From an uncultured Oscillospiraceae bacterium (GTDB taxonomy: Bacteria > Bacillota > Clostridia > Oscillospirales > Acutalibacteraceae): 64,000 bases of DNA. A program made the translations under genes and the position numbers. Position 1 is the first letter of the stretch, and each line of letters begins with the position of its first letter. Where the stretch lies: contig UQFO01000001.1 of the NCBI GenBank assembly GCA_900540275.1, positions 372,001-436,000 on the forward strand. The letters run 5' to 3'. The notes under the pieces are model-generated. The model was not told the DNA's origin. It did not search any database and was given only the letters and a program-made list of their open reading frames with translations. Shown here in pieces: positions 31,954 to 41,044 of the stretch.

Positions 31954-34023
31954 TCAGTTTCCTAAAATCACGGATAGCTTAACGGAACCCTTCGAATTAT
32001 CAAGGTCATAATCCGCGCCATCCTCTATCGTGACACGAATCTCATAAATCTTTTCCTGCGATAAGCTTTGCGTCTTATCCACCTCCCTGCCGGTTTCGTC
32101 CGTCAGCTTCCATTGCTTTGCCTGTGAAAAGCTTCCATCAGGCCGTTTTATAAAAAGGCGGAGCCGCTCCGCCGTACCGGAAAGCCCATTGACCCGGTAT
32201 GCCAGAACTGTAGGTTCAAAAATGTTTTCCGCCACAGCCGTATGCAGAAAGGACGCAGGCTCGAGCTGTGTTCCCGTCACCTGCTGGAACTTGCTCTTTG
32301 TAAACCGGGCGCGCTCCATCCGGTCCATATCAAGGCGGACGAATTCCTTTTCCGGCAGATAGGCAAACCTGTCCTGCAGCCTAAGCAGCTCCATATTATT
32401 TGTGGGAACATACAGGGAGTTCCCGTTATTGCCCTGCATCATGCCGACAGCCATATTGTTGTAGCGCGGCAAATCGGAAACCGGCGCTTCCATTACGGTT
32501 TTACCCGTTTCCCAGTCGAGCGCCAGGAACTTCCAGATACCGTCATCCTCCTGCGTATATCCATAGAGATAGCCGGTCGAGGTAGAAAGCTTGAACATAG
32601 AGGTATCGCAGAGGTCTTCCCGCGTCCATACCGTCTTCATCGAATATGACCCATCCCTTTTGACCGTATCTATCCGCTCGATTCCCGGCATCAGGTTTTT
32701 ACTGCCGTTTGCAATCCAGTTCGCATCGTAAAGATTGTCATAGGTCTGTACCGAAGAATCGGCGCCCTTCTCAAACAATCCGGCATTGCCCGCGCCGTAC
32801 CAGTTGCAGACCAGCGCGGATACGCTGTCTGTACCGGCGGAATATACAATAATGGAATTTTCGACCGAAGCCGTAATATCCTTTATGCTTTCAAACACCG
32901 GCTGTTGCGCCACGGTTTTTCCCGTTTTGATATCAAGGGCAATCAAATTGACGGGATTTTGATTATCTGTAAACAAAACCAGCTCCTCGGAAAGCGTCGG
33001 TGTGGAGCCGCCGCCCCAGGCAAGCCCCGCGCCTGTAATCCCGCTGCCCTTTTGCGCGCCCTTGCCTCCGTCGGACTGATATCCGGTACGCCAGACAATT
33101 TTCACTCCGTCCTGTGAAGCGTTCAGTAAATAGCACGCTTTGTTTGTCAGGATAGTACAGCCCTCCGGATGAGAGGAAATTCCGTTTTCCGCGCCCTCCC
33201 CGTCCTTTAGCCGGTAAAAATGAAGGGATTCTTTGGCGTCCGCCTTTTCTCCGGACAGCGCCGCGTCGATATACGACCTGTCAAGATAACCGAAAAAGCC
33301 GTCCTTTGCATAAGACGGGTCGATATGAAAACCACCCGTGACAAACCAGAGATTTCCGCTGTAATCCATCACCGTACTGAGCAGGTTCGTGTCGATATCA
33401 TCCCCAAGCGCGGCTTTTGCCGCTGAGACGACATCTACATCGAGCGCTTTCTCAAAAATATTGCGTACGTTTCCTTTCTCATCGGCCGTTCGCATCATCA
33501 GAACATGCCCGTGTGTCGTTGGGCCAACGACAAGGCCGTTGCTGTCTACAAAGGAATAGGATATCTGAATCCCGTACTTCTGGTTATCGTCACGTACCGG
33601 CAAAAAGCTGCCGAGCGTTTTTACAGGGCTGCTGTTTACATCGCGGACAGCGATTCCCCCGCTAATCGTCCCCTTCTCCGTTACCAGGCTGTAGGGTGTG
33701 ATGCAGTTGCCGTTTGAATCGTAAAAAAAGCAAGGTATGGCCTTATCCGCCTCCGTTTCCGCGGAGGAAACAATTTCAGGATAAATCCCCAGCGGTACCA
33801 CCTGTGCCGTTACATCCGAGCTGTAGGCGTCGTTGTGGATTATCGATTCACCCTGCGCAAGGTAGGGATTGCGTGCCACGTTGTTCACATCCATCAGGCG
33901 CGGCACAAGCGCAACCGCCTTTTCTTCGGATACCGCCTGCTTATTTTCCTGCTCCTGTACGGCACAGCCCACGCAGGACAGTGCCAAAATAGCCGATAAA
34001 ATAATTGCCAGGAATCGTTTCAT
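31954..34023 (-). CDS. large lipoprotein, possible beta-propeller, function unknown
   Basis: The 689-residue protein starts MKRFLAIILSAILALSCVGC; SCVGC is a lipobox, so it should be anchored outside the membrane by a diacylglyceryl Cys. The body is beta-rich with propeller-like stretches: SGNLWFVTGGF, LVLFTDNQNPVNLIALDIKTGKTVA, WKFLALDWETGKTVMEAP and NNGNSLYVPTNNMELLRL, similar in style to PQQ-like repeats. No enzyme motif was recognised. A GTG 15 bases upstream is an alternative start. It follows truB by 28 bases in the valS operon, which is probably incidental to function. Confidence 0.7.
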   Translation of the reverse strand: MKRFLAIILSAILALSCVGCAVQEQENKQAVSEEKAVALVPRLMDVNNVARNPYLAQGESIIHNDAYSSDVTAQVVPLGIYPEIVSSAETEADKAIPCFFYDSNGNCITPYSLVTEKGTISGGIAVRDVNSSPVKTLGSFLPVRDDNQKYGIQISYSFVDSNGLVVGPTTHGHVLMMRTADEKGNVRNIFEKALDVDVVSAAKAALGDDIDTNLLSTVMDYSGNLWFVTGGFHIDPSYAKDGFFGYLDRSYIDAALSGEKADAKESLHFYRLKDGEGAENGISSHPEGCTILTNKACYLLNASQDGVKIVWRTGYQSDGGKGAQKGSGITGAGLAWGGGSTPTLSEELVLFTDNQNPVNLIALDIKTGKTVAQQPVFESIKDITASVENSIIVYSAGTDSVSALVCNWYGAGNAGLFEKGADSSVQTYDNLYDANWIANGSKNLMPGIERIDTVKRDGSYSMKTVWTREDLCDTSMFKLSTSTGYLYGYTQEDDGIWKFLALDWETGKTVMEAPVSDLPRYNNMAVGMMQGNNGNSLYVPTNNMELLRLQDRFAYLPEKEFVRLDMDRMERARFTKSKFQQVTGTQLEPASFLHTAVAENIFEPTVLAYRVNGLSGTAERLRLFIKRPDGSFSQAKQWKLTDETGREVDKTQSLSQEKIYEIRVTIEDGADYDLDNSKGSVKLSVILGN

Positions 34024-34051
34024 TCTCTTCACACCCACTTACAAAGAATAT

Positions 34052-34951
34052 TTAAAACAGCTTATAAACCGCAAGCGCCTGCTTTTCCATGTCAGTCGTA
34101 CCTAGCCCAAGAAAACGGCCGTCCGGCGCCTTCACACGGAGTATTTCATTTTCCAAACTGCCGTCCTTCAGCGCGGTGCGGCAAAGGTCGAGCGCGCCGC
34201 CGTTTTGAAAACGCACGCTCTGCGCCGCTGTAACTTTAATTTCACGGTATTCCATAAAAAGGCTTTCCGTCGGACGAAGCAGCCCTTCTATCCGCCCTGT
34301 GCCAGCCAGCTCCTTCATTTCATCGAGCGAAAGCGCGTCGTCAAGCGTAAAGCCGCACGCTTTGGTCCGGCGAAGCTCCGTCATAATTCCGCCGCACTGA
34401 AGGCTTCTGCCAATATCGTCAATCAGGCTGCGCACATAGGTCCCCTTGGAACAGGCGATATGCAGCCGGCCGCACGCCGTCTCTTCATTATAAGATAACA
34501 GCGTAAGCTCGCTTATGGTAACCGGGCGTTTCTCACGCTCCACCTCAATCCCCTTGCGGGCAAGCTCATAAAGGCGCTTGCCGTCCTTACTGACAGCCGA
34601 ATACATCGGCGGAATCTGCATGATTTCGCCGCGAAACGGCCCGAGTGCCCGGCAAAGCGTTTCCCTCGTAACACTGACGTTTTCCGTCCGGGTTAAAACC
34701 CTGCCCGTACTGTCGAGCGTATCTGTCGTGACGCCAAGCTGAAACGACGCGTCGTATTCCTTATCGCTGTCCGGCAGAATTGCCTGCGCCCGCGCAGCGT
34801 TCCCCAAAAGCAAAGGAAGCACGCCCGTAGCCATTGGGTCGAGCGTGCCTGTATGTCCTATTTTCTTTTGGGAACAGAGCCTGCGCATGACGGCTACAAC
34901 ATCGAAGGAGGTAAAATCCTGCGGCTTGTCGATTATGAGTATCCCGTTCAC
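34052..34951 (-). CDS. truB: tRNA pseudouridine-55 synthase
   Basis: The 299-residue enzyme makes pseudouridine 55 in the T-loop of tRNAs. Motifs are GILIIDKPQDFTSFDVV, KIGHTGTLDPMATGVLPLLLG with catalytic Asp38, SAVSKDGKRLYELARKG, and CSKGTYVRSLIDDIG. The C-terminal 60 residues form the PUA-like domain. Usually truB sits with rbfA and ribF; here it is 27 bases after valS, sharing a tRNA theme. Confidence 0.95.
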   Translation of the reverse strand: MNGILIIDKPQDFTSFDVVAVMRRLCSQKKIGHTGTLDPMATGVLPLLLGNAARAQAILPDSDKEYDASFQLGVTTDTLDSTGRVLTRTENVSVTRETLCRALGPFRGEIMQIPPMYSAVSKDGKRLYELARKGIEVEREKRPVTISELTLLSYNEETACGRLHIACSKGTYVRSLIDDIGRSLQCGGIMTELRRTKACGFTLDDALSLDEMKELAGTGRIEGLLRPTESLFMEYREIKVTAAQSVRFQNGGALDLCRTALKDGSLENEILRVKAPDGRFLGLGTTDMEKQALAVYKLF

Positions 34952-34978
34952 ACTATCATCCTGTCTGTTCTTTTTCCG

Positions 34979-37600
34979 TTACTGTAAGGCGGCAGCCGCG
35001 GCTTCAATCATCGCAATCTTCTCGCGCTCCCGCTGCGCCTGCTGCCTGACGTTTTCAATGACCTTTTCCGGCGCCTTTGAAACAAAGCCTTCGTTATTGA
35101 GCTTGCCTTCTGACTGCGCAAGGCGTTTTTTCGTGTCTTCCAGCTCCTTGTTCAGGCGCGCAAGCTCCTTTTCCCTGTCAACGAGCTCGTCCATCGGGAT
35201 ATAAATCTTGCAGTCCGCCGTAACTATGGTCACGGCGCCTTCTATATGATAGCTTTCGCCAACCTCTACCCCGCTTGCGTAGGCAAGCTTACAGATAAAC
35301 GGCGCGCCGCTTTCAAATACCGCCTGCTTTTGTGTGGCAATAAATACCTTCGCCTTTTTAGACGGCGGCACATTCATTTCACTGCGGCGGTTGCGAATGG
35401 CACGGATGGCTTCCATGACTGTCTCCATCTGCGCGCTTTCCTGCGGATATTCATAATCCTGCCTGTATTCGGGATATTTTTGCAGCATAATCGTCTCGCC
35501 CTCATGCGGGATGGTCTGCCAGATTTCCTCCGTGATATACGGCATGAACGGATGCAGCAGGAGCAGGATTTTGTCGAGCACCCAAACCAGCACCTGCCTT
35601 GCGTTCTGCGCGGATTCCCCTTGGCTTTGCAGGCGCGCCTTGGCAAGCTCGATATACCAGTCGCAGTAGCAGTCCCAGATGAAATCGTAGAGCTTCTGCA
35701 CGGCGATGCCAAGCTCAAACTTTTCGAGATTCTCCGTGACCTCCTTAGAAACAAGGTTAACTGTGTGGATAATCCACTTATCCTCCGTGGTGAGCACAGG
35801 CGTCAGCTCGTTCTTTACATTATAATCGTCGATGTTCATATGAACGAAACGGGCGGCGTTCCACAGCTTATTTGCAAAATTGCGGGACGACTCGACGCGC
35901 TTTGTGCTGAAGCGCATGTCGTTTCCGGGGGAATTGCCCGTCGCGAGGAAGAAACGCAGCGCGTCAGCGCCGTACTGGTCGATAACCTCGAGTGGGTCGA
36001 TTCCGTTCCCGAGCGATTTGGACATCTTTACACCCTTTTCGTCACGAATCAGGCCATGGATGAACACCGTGTCAAACGGCTGCTGCTGCATCTGCTCGCA
36101 GCCGGAAAATATCATGCGGGCAACCCAGAAAAAGATGATATCGTAGCCCGTAACGAGCGTGCTCGTTGGGTAGAAATAGTCGAGCTCAGGCGTTTTTTCC
36201 GGCCAGCCGAGTGTGGAGAACGGCCAAAGCGCGGAGGAAAACCAGGTGTCGAGCGTGTCCTCGTCCTGGTGCAGGTGCGTACTCCCGCATTTCGGGCAGG
36301 TATGCGGCTCGTCCTTGCAGACGATAACCTCGCCGCACGCTTCGCAGTACCACGCGGGAATCCGGTGTCCCCACCAGAGCTGCCGTGAAATGCACCAATC
36401 CTTTATATTCTCCATCCAGTGGAAATAAATCTTTTCAAAGCGCTCGGGGATAAATTTTGTCTGCCCGCTTTTGACGCATGCAACCGCAGGCTCGGCAAGC
36501 GGTTTCATTTTAACAAACCACTGCTTTGAAACCTTCGGCTCTACAATTGTTTTGCAGCGGTAGCAGGAACCTACATTATGCTTGATAGGCTCTGTTTTAA
36601 CAAGGAAGCCCTGTTCCTCCAAATCCTTGATGATGGCTTTTCTCGCCTCGTAGCGGTCCATGCCCTTATATTTTCCCGCGTTTTCATTCATGACGGCGTT
36701 GTCGTCGAGCACGCTGATTATGGGCAGGCTATGGCGAAGGCCAACCTCGAAGTCGTTCGGGTCGTGCGCAGGCGTAATCTTAACAACGCCCGTACCAAAG
36801 TCCCGCTCAACGTATGTGTCCGCGACAATCGGGATTTCCCGGCCTACAAGCGGCAGGACAAGCGTCTTCCCGACCATATCCTGATAGCGTTCGTCGTCGG
36901 GATGGACGGCGACCGCCGTGTCCCCGAGCAGCGTCTCCGGCCTGGTTGTCGCAAGCTCTACATATCCGCTCGAGTCCTTGAGCGGATAACGCAGGTGCCA
37001 GAAGAAGCCGTCGTGCTCCGCAAATTCGACCTCCGCGTCGGAAATGGACGTACAGCATTTCGGGCACCAGTTGATGATGCGCTCTCCGCGGTAAATCAAG
37101 CCCTTTTCATACAGGCGTACAAAAACCTCTTTGACCGCCTCGCTGCACCCCTCGTCCATAGTAAAGCGCTCGCGTTCCCAATCGCAGGAGGAGCCGAGCT
37201 TTTTAAGCTGGTCATTGATGCGCGAGCCGTACTGTTCCTTCCACGCCCATGCACGCTCTAAAAAACCTTCCCTGCCGATTTCCTCTTTCGTTACGCCCTC
37301 TTTGCGCATCTGCTCAACGATTTTCGCCTCCGTCGCAATGGAGGCGTGGTCTGTGCCCGGCACCCAAAGGGCGCTGTAGCCCTGCATCCGCCTGAAACGG
37401 ATTAAAATATCCTGGAGCGTTTCATCGAGCGCATGCCCCATATGGAGCTGCCCGGTGATATTAGGGGGCGGCATCACAATGGTATACGGTTTTTTGTCCT
37501 TGTCTATTTCAGCATGAAAGTAGTTGCCCTCCATCCAAAAGCCGTAGATTCTGTCCTCTACTTCCCTCGGCTCGTAGGCCTTTGCAAGTTCCTTTGCCAT
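34979..37600 (-). CDS. valS: valyl-tRNA synthetase
   Basis: The 873-residue class I synthetase charges tRNA-Val. It has PPPNITGQLHMGHAL (HIGH motif), WVPGTDHASIATE, the CP1 editing domain (TTRPETLLGDTAVAVHP), GVKMSKSLGNGIDP (KMSKS motif), the anticodon-binding domain and a C-terminal coiled coil (ELARLNKELEDTKKRLAQSEGKLNNEGFVSKAPEKVIE). Length is typical for Firmicutes. A Cys-rich segment (EACGEVIVCKDEPHTCPKCG) within the body suggests a zinc site. It heads the valS-truB-lipoprotein operon. No T-box was seen in its 75-base leader. Confidence 0.97.
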   Translation of the reverse strand: MAKELAKAYEPREVEDRIYGFWMEGNYFHAEIDKDKKPYTIVMPPPNITGQLHMGHALDETLQDILIRFRRMQGYSALWVPGTDHASIATEAKIVEQMRKEGVTKEEIGREGFLERAWAWKEQYGSRINDQLKKLGSSCDWERERFTMDEGCSEAVKEVFVRLYEKGLIYRGERIINWCPKCCTSISDAEVEFAEHDGFFWHLRYPLKDSSGYVELATTRPETLLGDTAVAVHPDDERYQDMVGKTLVLPLVGREIPIVADTYVERDFGTGVVKITPAHDPNDFEVGLRHSLPIISVLDDNAVMNENAGKYKGMDRYEARKAIIKDLEEQGFLVKTEPIKHNVGSCYRCKTIVEPKVSKQWFVKMKPLAEPAVACVKSGQTKFIPERFEKIYFHWMENIKDWCISRQLWWGHRIPAWYCEACGEVIVCKDEPHTCPKCGSTHLHQDEDTLDTWFSSALWPFSTLGWPEKTPELDYFYPTSTLVTGYDIIFFWVARMIFSGCEQMQQQPFDTVFIHGLIRDEKGVKMSKSLGNGIDPLEVIDQYGADALRFFLATGNSPGNDMRFSTKRVESSRNFANKLWNAARFVHMNIDDYNVKNELTPVLTTEDKWIIHTVNLVSKEVTENLEKFELGIAVQKLYDFIWDCYCDWYIELAKARLQSQGESAQNARQVLVWVLDKILLLLHPFMPYITEEIWQTIPHEGETIMLQKYPEYRQDYEYPQESAQMETVMEAIRAIRNRRSEMNVPPSKKAKVFIATQKQAVFESGAPFICKLAYASGVEVGESYHIEGAVTIVTADCKIYIPMDELVDREKELARLNKELEDTKKRLAQSEGKLNNEGFVSKAPEKVIENVRQQAQREREKIAMIEAAAAALQ

Positions 37601-37674
37601 GATGTTCTCTCCTCCGGTGAAAACCGCCGCTGCCCGGTAAAATGCCGGCGGCCTATAATATATAGTTGTTTTTT

Positions 37675-37703
37675 ATTATCCCACCCGGCAGGATTTTTGT
37701 CAA
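37675..37703 (-). promoter_or_regulatory. valS operon promoter
   Basis: On the minus strand consensus TTGACA (37703-37698) and GATAAT (37680-37675) are 17 bases apart. The leader contains GCCGCCGGC...GCAGCGGCGG, which can pair, but it has no T-box sequence. Confidence 0.7.
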
Positions 37704-37776
37704 TGCGCACGCTGTGCAAAACGCGCACTTTTTGCCGCTGGCTGGCCGCTTTCATTCAATCTTTTGTTCCCGCGGC

Positions 37777-37804
37777 TTGCTTCGCGCCCAGAAAATGATA
37801 TAAT
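37777..37804 (+). promoter_or_regulatory. promoter of the ygjP-like-crcB-rlmA genes
   Basis: TTGCTT (37777-37782) and consensus TATAAT (37799-37804) are 16 bases apart, 36 bases before the start codon at 37841. Confidence 0.6.
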
Positions 37805-37840
37805 AGGCCATATTACCATCAGAAAAGCGGATGAGGATTT

Positions 37841-38398
37841 ATGTACGGCTTTCAGGTCAAACGCTCCAAACGGAAAACCATGTCAATAGAGATTACAAAG
37901 GAGCTTTCTGTGCTTGTGCGCTGTCCCCTGCGCCTTTCAAAAAGGGAAATCGAGCGTTTTCTCGCAAAAAACGAAGCATGGATTTCAGCCCATTTGGAAA
38001 CCATGAAAAAGCGCGTTGAGCTGGAACAGAAGCACGCCTTGAACGAGCGGCAGGTTGCCGCTTTAAAGGAAAAGGCCAAAGCAGCGCTTCCTTCCCGTGC
38101 TGCTTTTTACAGCACCCTGATGGGCCTTACCCCCGCCGGGATAAAAATCACCTCGGCGGAAAAGCGGTTTGGAAGCTGCAGCGCGAAGGACAGCCTCTGC
38201 TTTTCTTACCGGCTGATGCTTTATCCTCCGGACGCGGTTGACTACGTTGTCGTGCACGAGCTTGCGCATATCCGGCACAAAAACCACGGAAAACAGTTTT
38301 ATGCCCTGATTGCACAGGTTATGCCGGATTATAAAGAGCGCGAGCGGCTGCTTAAAAACAGTTATGCTTATGAAGATTTTAACGAAACGGCGGTTTGA
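37841..38398 (+). CDS. YgjP-like zinc metallopeptidase (DUF45)
   Basis: The 185-residue protein has the gluzincin-type motif VVHELAHIRHKNHGKQFY (HExxH plus a second His) and the DUF45 features RFGSCSAKDSLCFSYRLMLYPPDAVDYVV. The N-terminal part (YGFQVKRSKRKTMSIEI...LVRCP) also matches the family. The substrate is unknown. ATG 37841 follows GATGAGG. Its TGA ends at 38398, three bases before the fluoride channel gene, so the two are likely translated from one message. Confidence 0.85.
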   Translation: MYGFQVKRSKRKTMSIEITKELSVLVRCPLRLSKREIERFLAKNEAWISAHLETMKKRVELEQKHALNERQVAALKEKAKAALPSRAAFYSTLMGLTPAGIKITSAEKRFGSCSAKDSLCFSYRLMLYPPDAVDYVVVHELAHIRHKNHGKQFYALIAQVMPDYKERERLLKNSYAYEDFNETAV

Positions 38399-38401
38399 TT
38401 T

Positions 38402-38776
38402 ATGCTTCAGGTTTTATGTGTTGGCTGCGGCGGCTTTATCGGCGCCGTGCTGCGGTATTTGATAGGGCTTGTCCCGTTTCATGGGGATTTCCCGCTTCTG
38501 ACCTTTCTCGTCAATTTTACCGGCGCGTTTTTCATCGGCGTTTTCTCACAGCTTGCCGCAAGGCTTCCCATGGATAAAAACATGAGCCTGTTCCTGCGCA
38601 CAGGGCTGTGCGGAGGGTTCACCACATTTTCTACCTTTTCCCTGGAAACGCTCACGCTTTTACAGGAGAAGAAATATCTGGCCGGCGGTGTGTACGCCCT
38701 GCTGAGCCTGGCTGCCTGCGTACTTGGGGTATGGCTCGGCCAGCTGCTCGTACGCACCCTGTTTAAGGCCGTATAA
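38402..38776 (+). CDS. crcB: fluoride ion channel Fluc/CrcB
   Basis: The 124-residue protein has four membrane helices and the Fluc signatures GGFIGAVLRY, FLVNFTGAFFIGVF and GLCGGFTTFSTFSLET. The phenylalanine box FTTFSTF lines the fluoride path. Fluc exports fluoride as a dual-topology homodimer; many Firmicutes have two paralogues, but only one is present here. No fluoride riboswitch was seen upstream, as the gene is tightly linked to the preceding one. Confidence 0.93.
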   Translation: MLQVLCVGCGGFIGAVLRYLIGLVPFHGDFPLLTFLVNFTGAFFIGVFSQLAARLPMDKNMSLFLRTGLCGGFTTFSTFSLETLTLLQEKKYLAGGVYALLSLAACVLGVWLGQLLVRTLFKAV

Positions 38777-38799
38777 TTATAATTGTAAAGGAGAACGCC

Positions 38800-39630
38800 A
38801 TGTTTCCGTTTATCTGTCCCGTTTGCTCTAGGCCGCTGTATTTAAATGGGCAAACACTGCGGTGTGAACACCGTCATTGCTACGACCTTTCAAGGCGCGG
38901 CGTGGTCAATCTGCTGATGTCCCAGAAATCAGCGGATAAGCGCCACGGCGATGATAAGCTGATGGCGCGCTCGCGGCGGGATTTTTTAGACCAGGGCTTT
39001 TACAAGCCTTTGCTTAAAAAAATTAAAGAAATTGTTTTGCCGTACTGCCCGCGGGAAACCGTCCTGCTTGACGTAGGGTGCGGGGAGTGCTGGTATACCG
39101 CAAATCTTATTTCATTTTTAATGGAAAACGGGAAGGATGTTACCGCCGGCGGCGTAGATATCTCCAAAGACGCGCTCGCTATAGGCGCGAAACGCAGGGA
39201 AAATCTGTCCCTCGCCGTCGCAAGCGTGTCGAGGCTGCCCGCGGCCGACAGCTCCTGCGACATCGTACTGAATCTCTTCGCTCCGTTTCATCCACAGGAA
39301 TTTTCGCGTATCCTTAAAAGCAGCGGCGTGCTCGTGCGCGCCGTTGTGCTGGAAGACCATTTGTGGGAGCTAAAAGCCGCCGTTTACGATAAGCCCTACC
39401 GGAACCCGCCTGAAAAGAAAGAGCTTGCGGGCTTTGCGCTGCTGCAATATGAAGAGGTAAAGGATGAAATCCATCTGGTTTCCAGCGAACAGGTCCAGTC
39501 GCTCTTCCATATGACGCCATACTATTATAAAACAGGGATAGATGATCAGCAAAAGCTAGATAGTTTGCGGGAGCTTACCGTTCGGACGCAGTTTGGAGTT
39601 CTTGTTTATAAAAAGGAAGGGCAGCTATAA
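38800..39630 (+). CDS. rlmA: 23S rRNA guanine-N1 methyltransferase, RlmA family
   Basis: The 276-residue protein has an N-terminal zinc finger, CPVC at 9-12 and CEHRHCYDLSRRGVVNLL at about 26-43, then a Rossmann SAM-binding domain with LLDVGCGECWYTANL. The zinc motif plus GDDKLMARSRRDFLDQGFY is typical of RlmA(I)/RlmA(II), which methylates G745 or G748 of 23S rRNA. Type II enzymes can affect macrolide/tylosin response. Which of the two positions is modified cannot be read from sequence alone. AAAGGAGAACGCC precedes ATG 38800. Confidence 0.88.
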   Translation: MFPFICPVCSRPLYLNGQTLRCEHRHCYDLSRRGVVNLLMSQKSADKRHGDDKLMARSRRDFLDQGFYKPLLKKIKEIVLPYCPRETVLLDVGCGECWYTANLISFLMENGKDVTAGGVDISKDALAIGAKRRENLSLAVASVSRLPAADSSCDIVLNLFAPFHPQEFSRILKSSGVLVRAVVLEDHLWELKAAVYDKPYRNPPEKKELAGFALLQYEEVKDEIHLVSSEQVQSLFHMTPYYYKTGIDDQQKLDSLRELTVRTQFGVLVYKKEGQL

Positions 39631-39648
39631 ACCTGCCCTTCCTTTTTT
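39615..39648 (+). terminator. rho-independent terminator after rlmA
   Basis: GGAAGGGCAG (39615-39624) pairs with CTGCCCTTCC (39633-39642), followed by TTTTTTAT. The left arm overlaps the end of the coding region. Confidence 0.85.
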
Positions 39649-39788
39649 ATTTTATCTGCGGCGCACCTGCTTTTTTTAAGCGGTACGACTCTTTTTTTAT
39701 TGAACCTTCCACTGCGCTTATTGGACGATAAAGAGGCGGGCGGAGCGTTTTAAAGGAAAATATAAATATACAAACTACAACCAGCCTT

Positions 39789-40952
39789 CTAGAGCAGATT
39801 CCCCTCTTTACACGCCTTAACAGGCAGGCCGGGCCTGTCCGGAGGAAGCACCGGCTTCCTGCCCGGCAGGAAACGCTTGAAATAGTACCTTCCCCGCTGC
39901 ACGGCGGAGAAAGCCTTCTGGCACATGTTCCACAGCCGCATTTCCTTTTGGCTGTAAACATACGTAAACTCGCCTGCGTAAACGGCGACCCTTCCCTGAA
40001 AGCCCTGCTTAAACCGGTAAACGCCGTAATTTCTGTGCGCCTGATCGTCATAATGCGGGATTCCCATAAAATCGTACAGGCTGCATCCGCTTTCGCAGGC
40101 CCATTCAATCATCCGCCACTGCATCAGGTAATTCGGCATCAGGCTGCGCCCTTCGTTTGACGAAGCGCCATATACATAGCATGTGCGCCCGCCGTACCGC
40201 ACGCATATGGCGCCGGAAAGGGCCGTGCCGTCCTTATAGCACAGGTAAAGCCGGCAGTCGCCGCCAAGGCTGTCCATCATTCGTTCAAAATACTCTTGGG
40301 AGCGCACGGCAAACCCGTCGCGCTTTCCTGTCTCGAGCATGAGCCTGTAAAAATCATTGAGCCGTTCCTTTGAGTACGGCCTGCATATAACGCCCCTGCG
40401 CTGCGCCAGGCGGATATTGTACCGCCATTTCGGCTTAAACCGCGCAAACAGCTCCTCCGGCGTTTTCCCCTTGATATCGAGCACATAGTTTTCTCTCGTT
40501 TGCGCCGTACAGCCATCCGGCATATGCGGAGTAAATTCAAAGCCGCGTTTTCGCATAAAGCTTAAAAACGCCTCGTCGTCCTCCATAACAAACGGGTCGG
40601 CCCTAAACGCGCAGGCGCGGTATTTCTGCGACAGGAAAAACGCGCCGTCAAACAGGCAGGAAAGCAGCGCCTCGTCATGCAAATCGCATACCGGCCCCCT
40701 GGGGGAATAAAGAAGGCTCGTCCCAATAACGGGGAGCGTCTTTATCAAAATTAACATAGACGCGCAGATTGCTCCCGAAGAATTCCGTACGGCAACTCCC
40801 TCACATTTCCACGCACGTTTTACGCCCCGCCATTTGAGCGACTGCATGAAGGAGCCGTTTTCATGCCCCGCAACAAAGCGCTCGTATTCCTCACAAATTT
40901 CCGGCTTATTAAAATTTAAAATTTCATAATGAATCTGATTGTGTTTTTCCAC
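39789..40952 (-). CDS. FemAB/MurM-like peptidoglycan bridge aminoacyltransferase
   Basis: The 387-residue protein has the two-lobed GNAT fold of Fem transferases: FMQSLKWRGVKRAWKCEG and LLYSPRGPVCD in lobe one, RFKPKWRYNIRLAQRRGV and YVYGASSNEGRSLMPNYLMQWRMIEWACESGCSLYDFMGIP in lobe two. These enzymes add amino acids from aminoacyl-tRNA to lipid II side chains in the cytoplasm. The acceptor and donor cannot be deduced. A C-terminal basic tail (YYFKRFLPGRKPV) may contact membrane. It is monocistronic, 92 bases from the neighbouring gene at 41045. Confidence 0.88.
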   Translation of the reverse strand: MEKHNQIHYEILNFNKPEICEEYERFVAGHENGSFMQSLKWRGVKRAWKCEGVAVRNSSGAICASMLILIKTLPVIGTSLLYSPRGPVCDLHDEALLSCLFDGAFFLSQKYRACAFRADPFVMEDDEAFLSFMRKRGFEFTPHMPDGCTAQTRENYVLDIKGKTPEELFARFKPKWRYNIRLAQRRGVICRPYSKERLNDFYRLMLETGKRDGFAVRSQEYFERMMDSLGGDCRLYLCYKDGTALSGAICVRYGGRTCYVYGASSNEGRSLMPNYLMQWRMIEWACESGCSLYDFMGIPHYDDQAHRNYGVYRFKQGFQGRVAVYAGEFTYVYSQKEMRLWNMCQKAFSAVQRGRYYFKRFLPGRKPVLPPDRPGLPVKACKEGNLL

Positions 40953-41044
40953 TGTGCCATCTCCGTTTTCTTTATTACGGACATAGCATACCCATAAGGA
41001 GTTTCATGGGGTTATCAGGATTGTATCATTTTCGCATATTTTTA

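Noticed and set aside
35246..36388. 380-codon plus-strand open frame opposite valS
   Set aside because: It overlaps the catalytic core of a complete valyl-tRNA synthetase and lacks recognisable motifs or a start signal.
37601..37680. Possible T-box before valS
   Set aside because: The leader is only about 75 bases and lacks the TGGNACCGCG sequence; the stem there is too short for a T-box.
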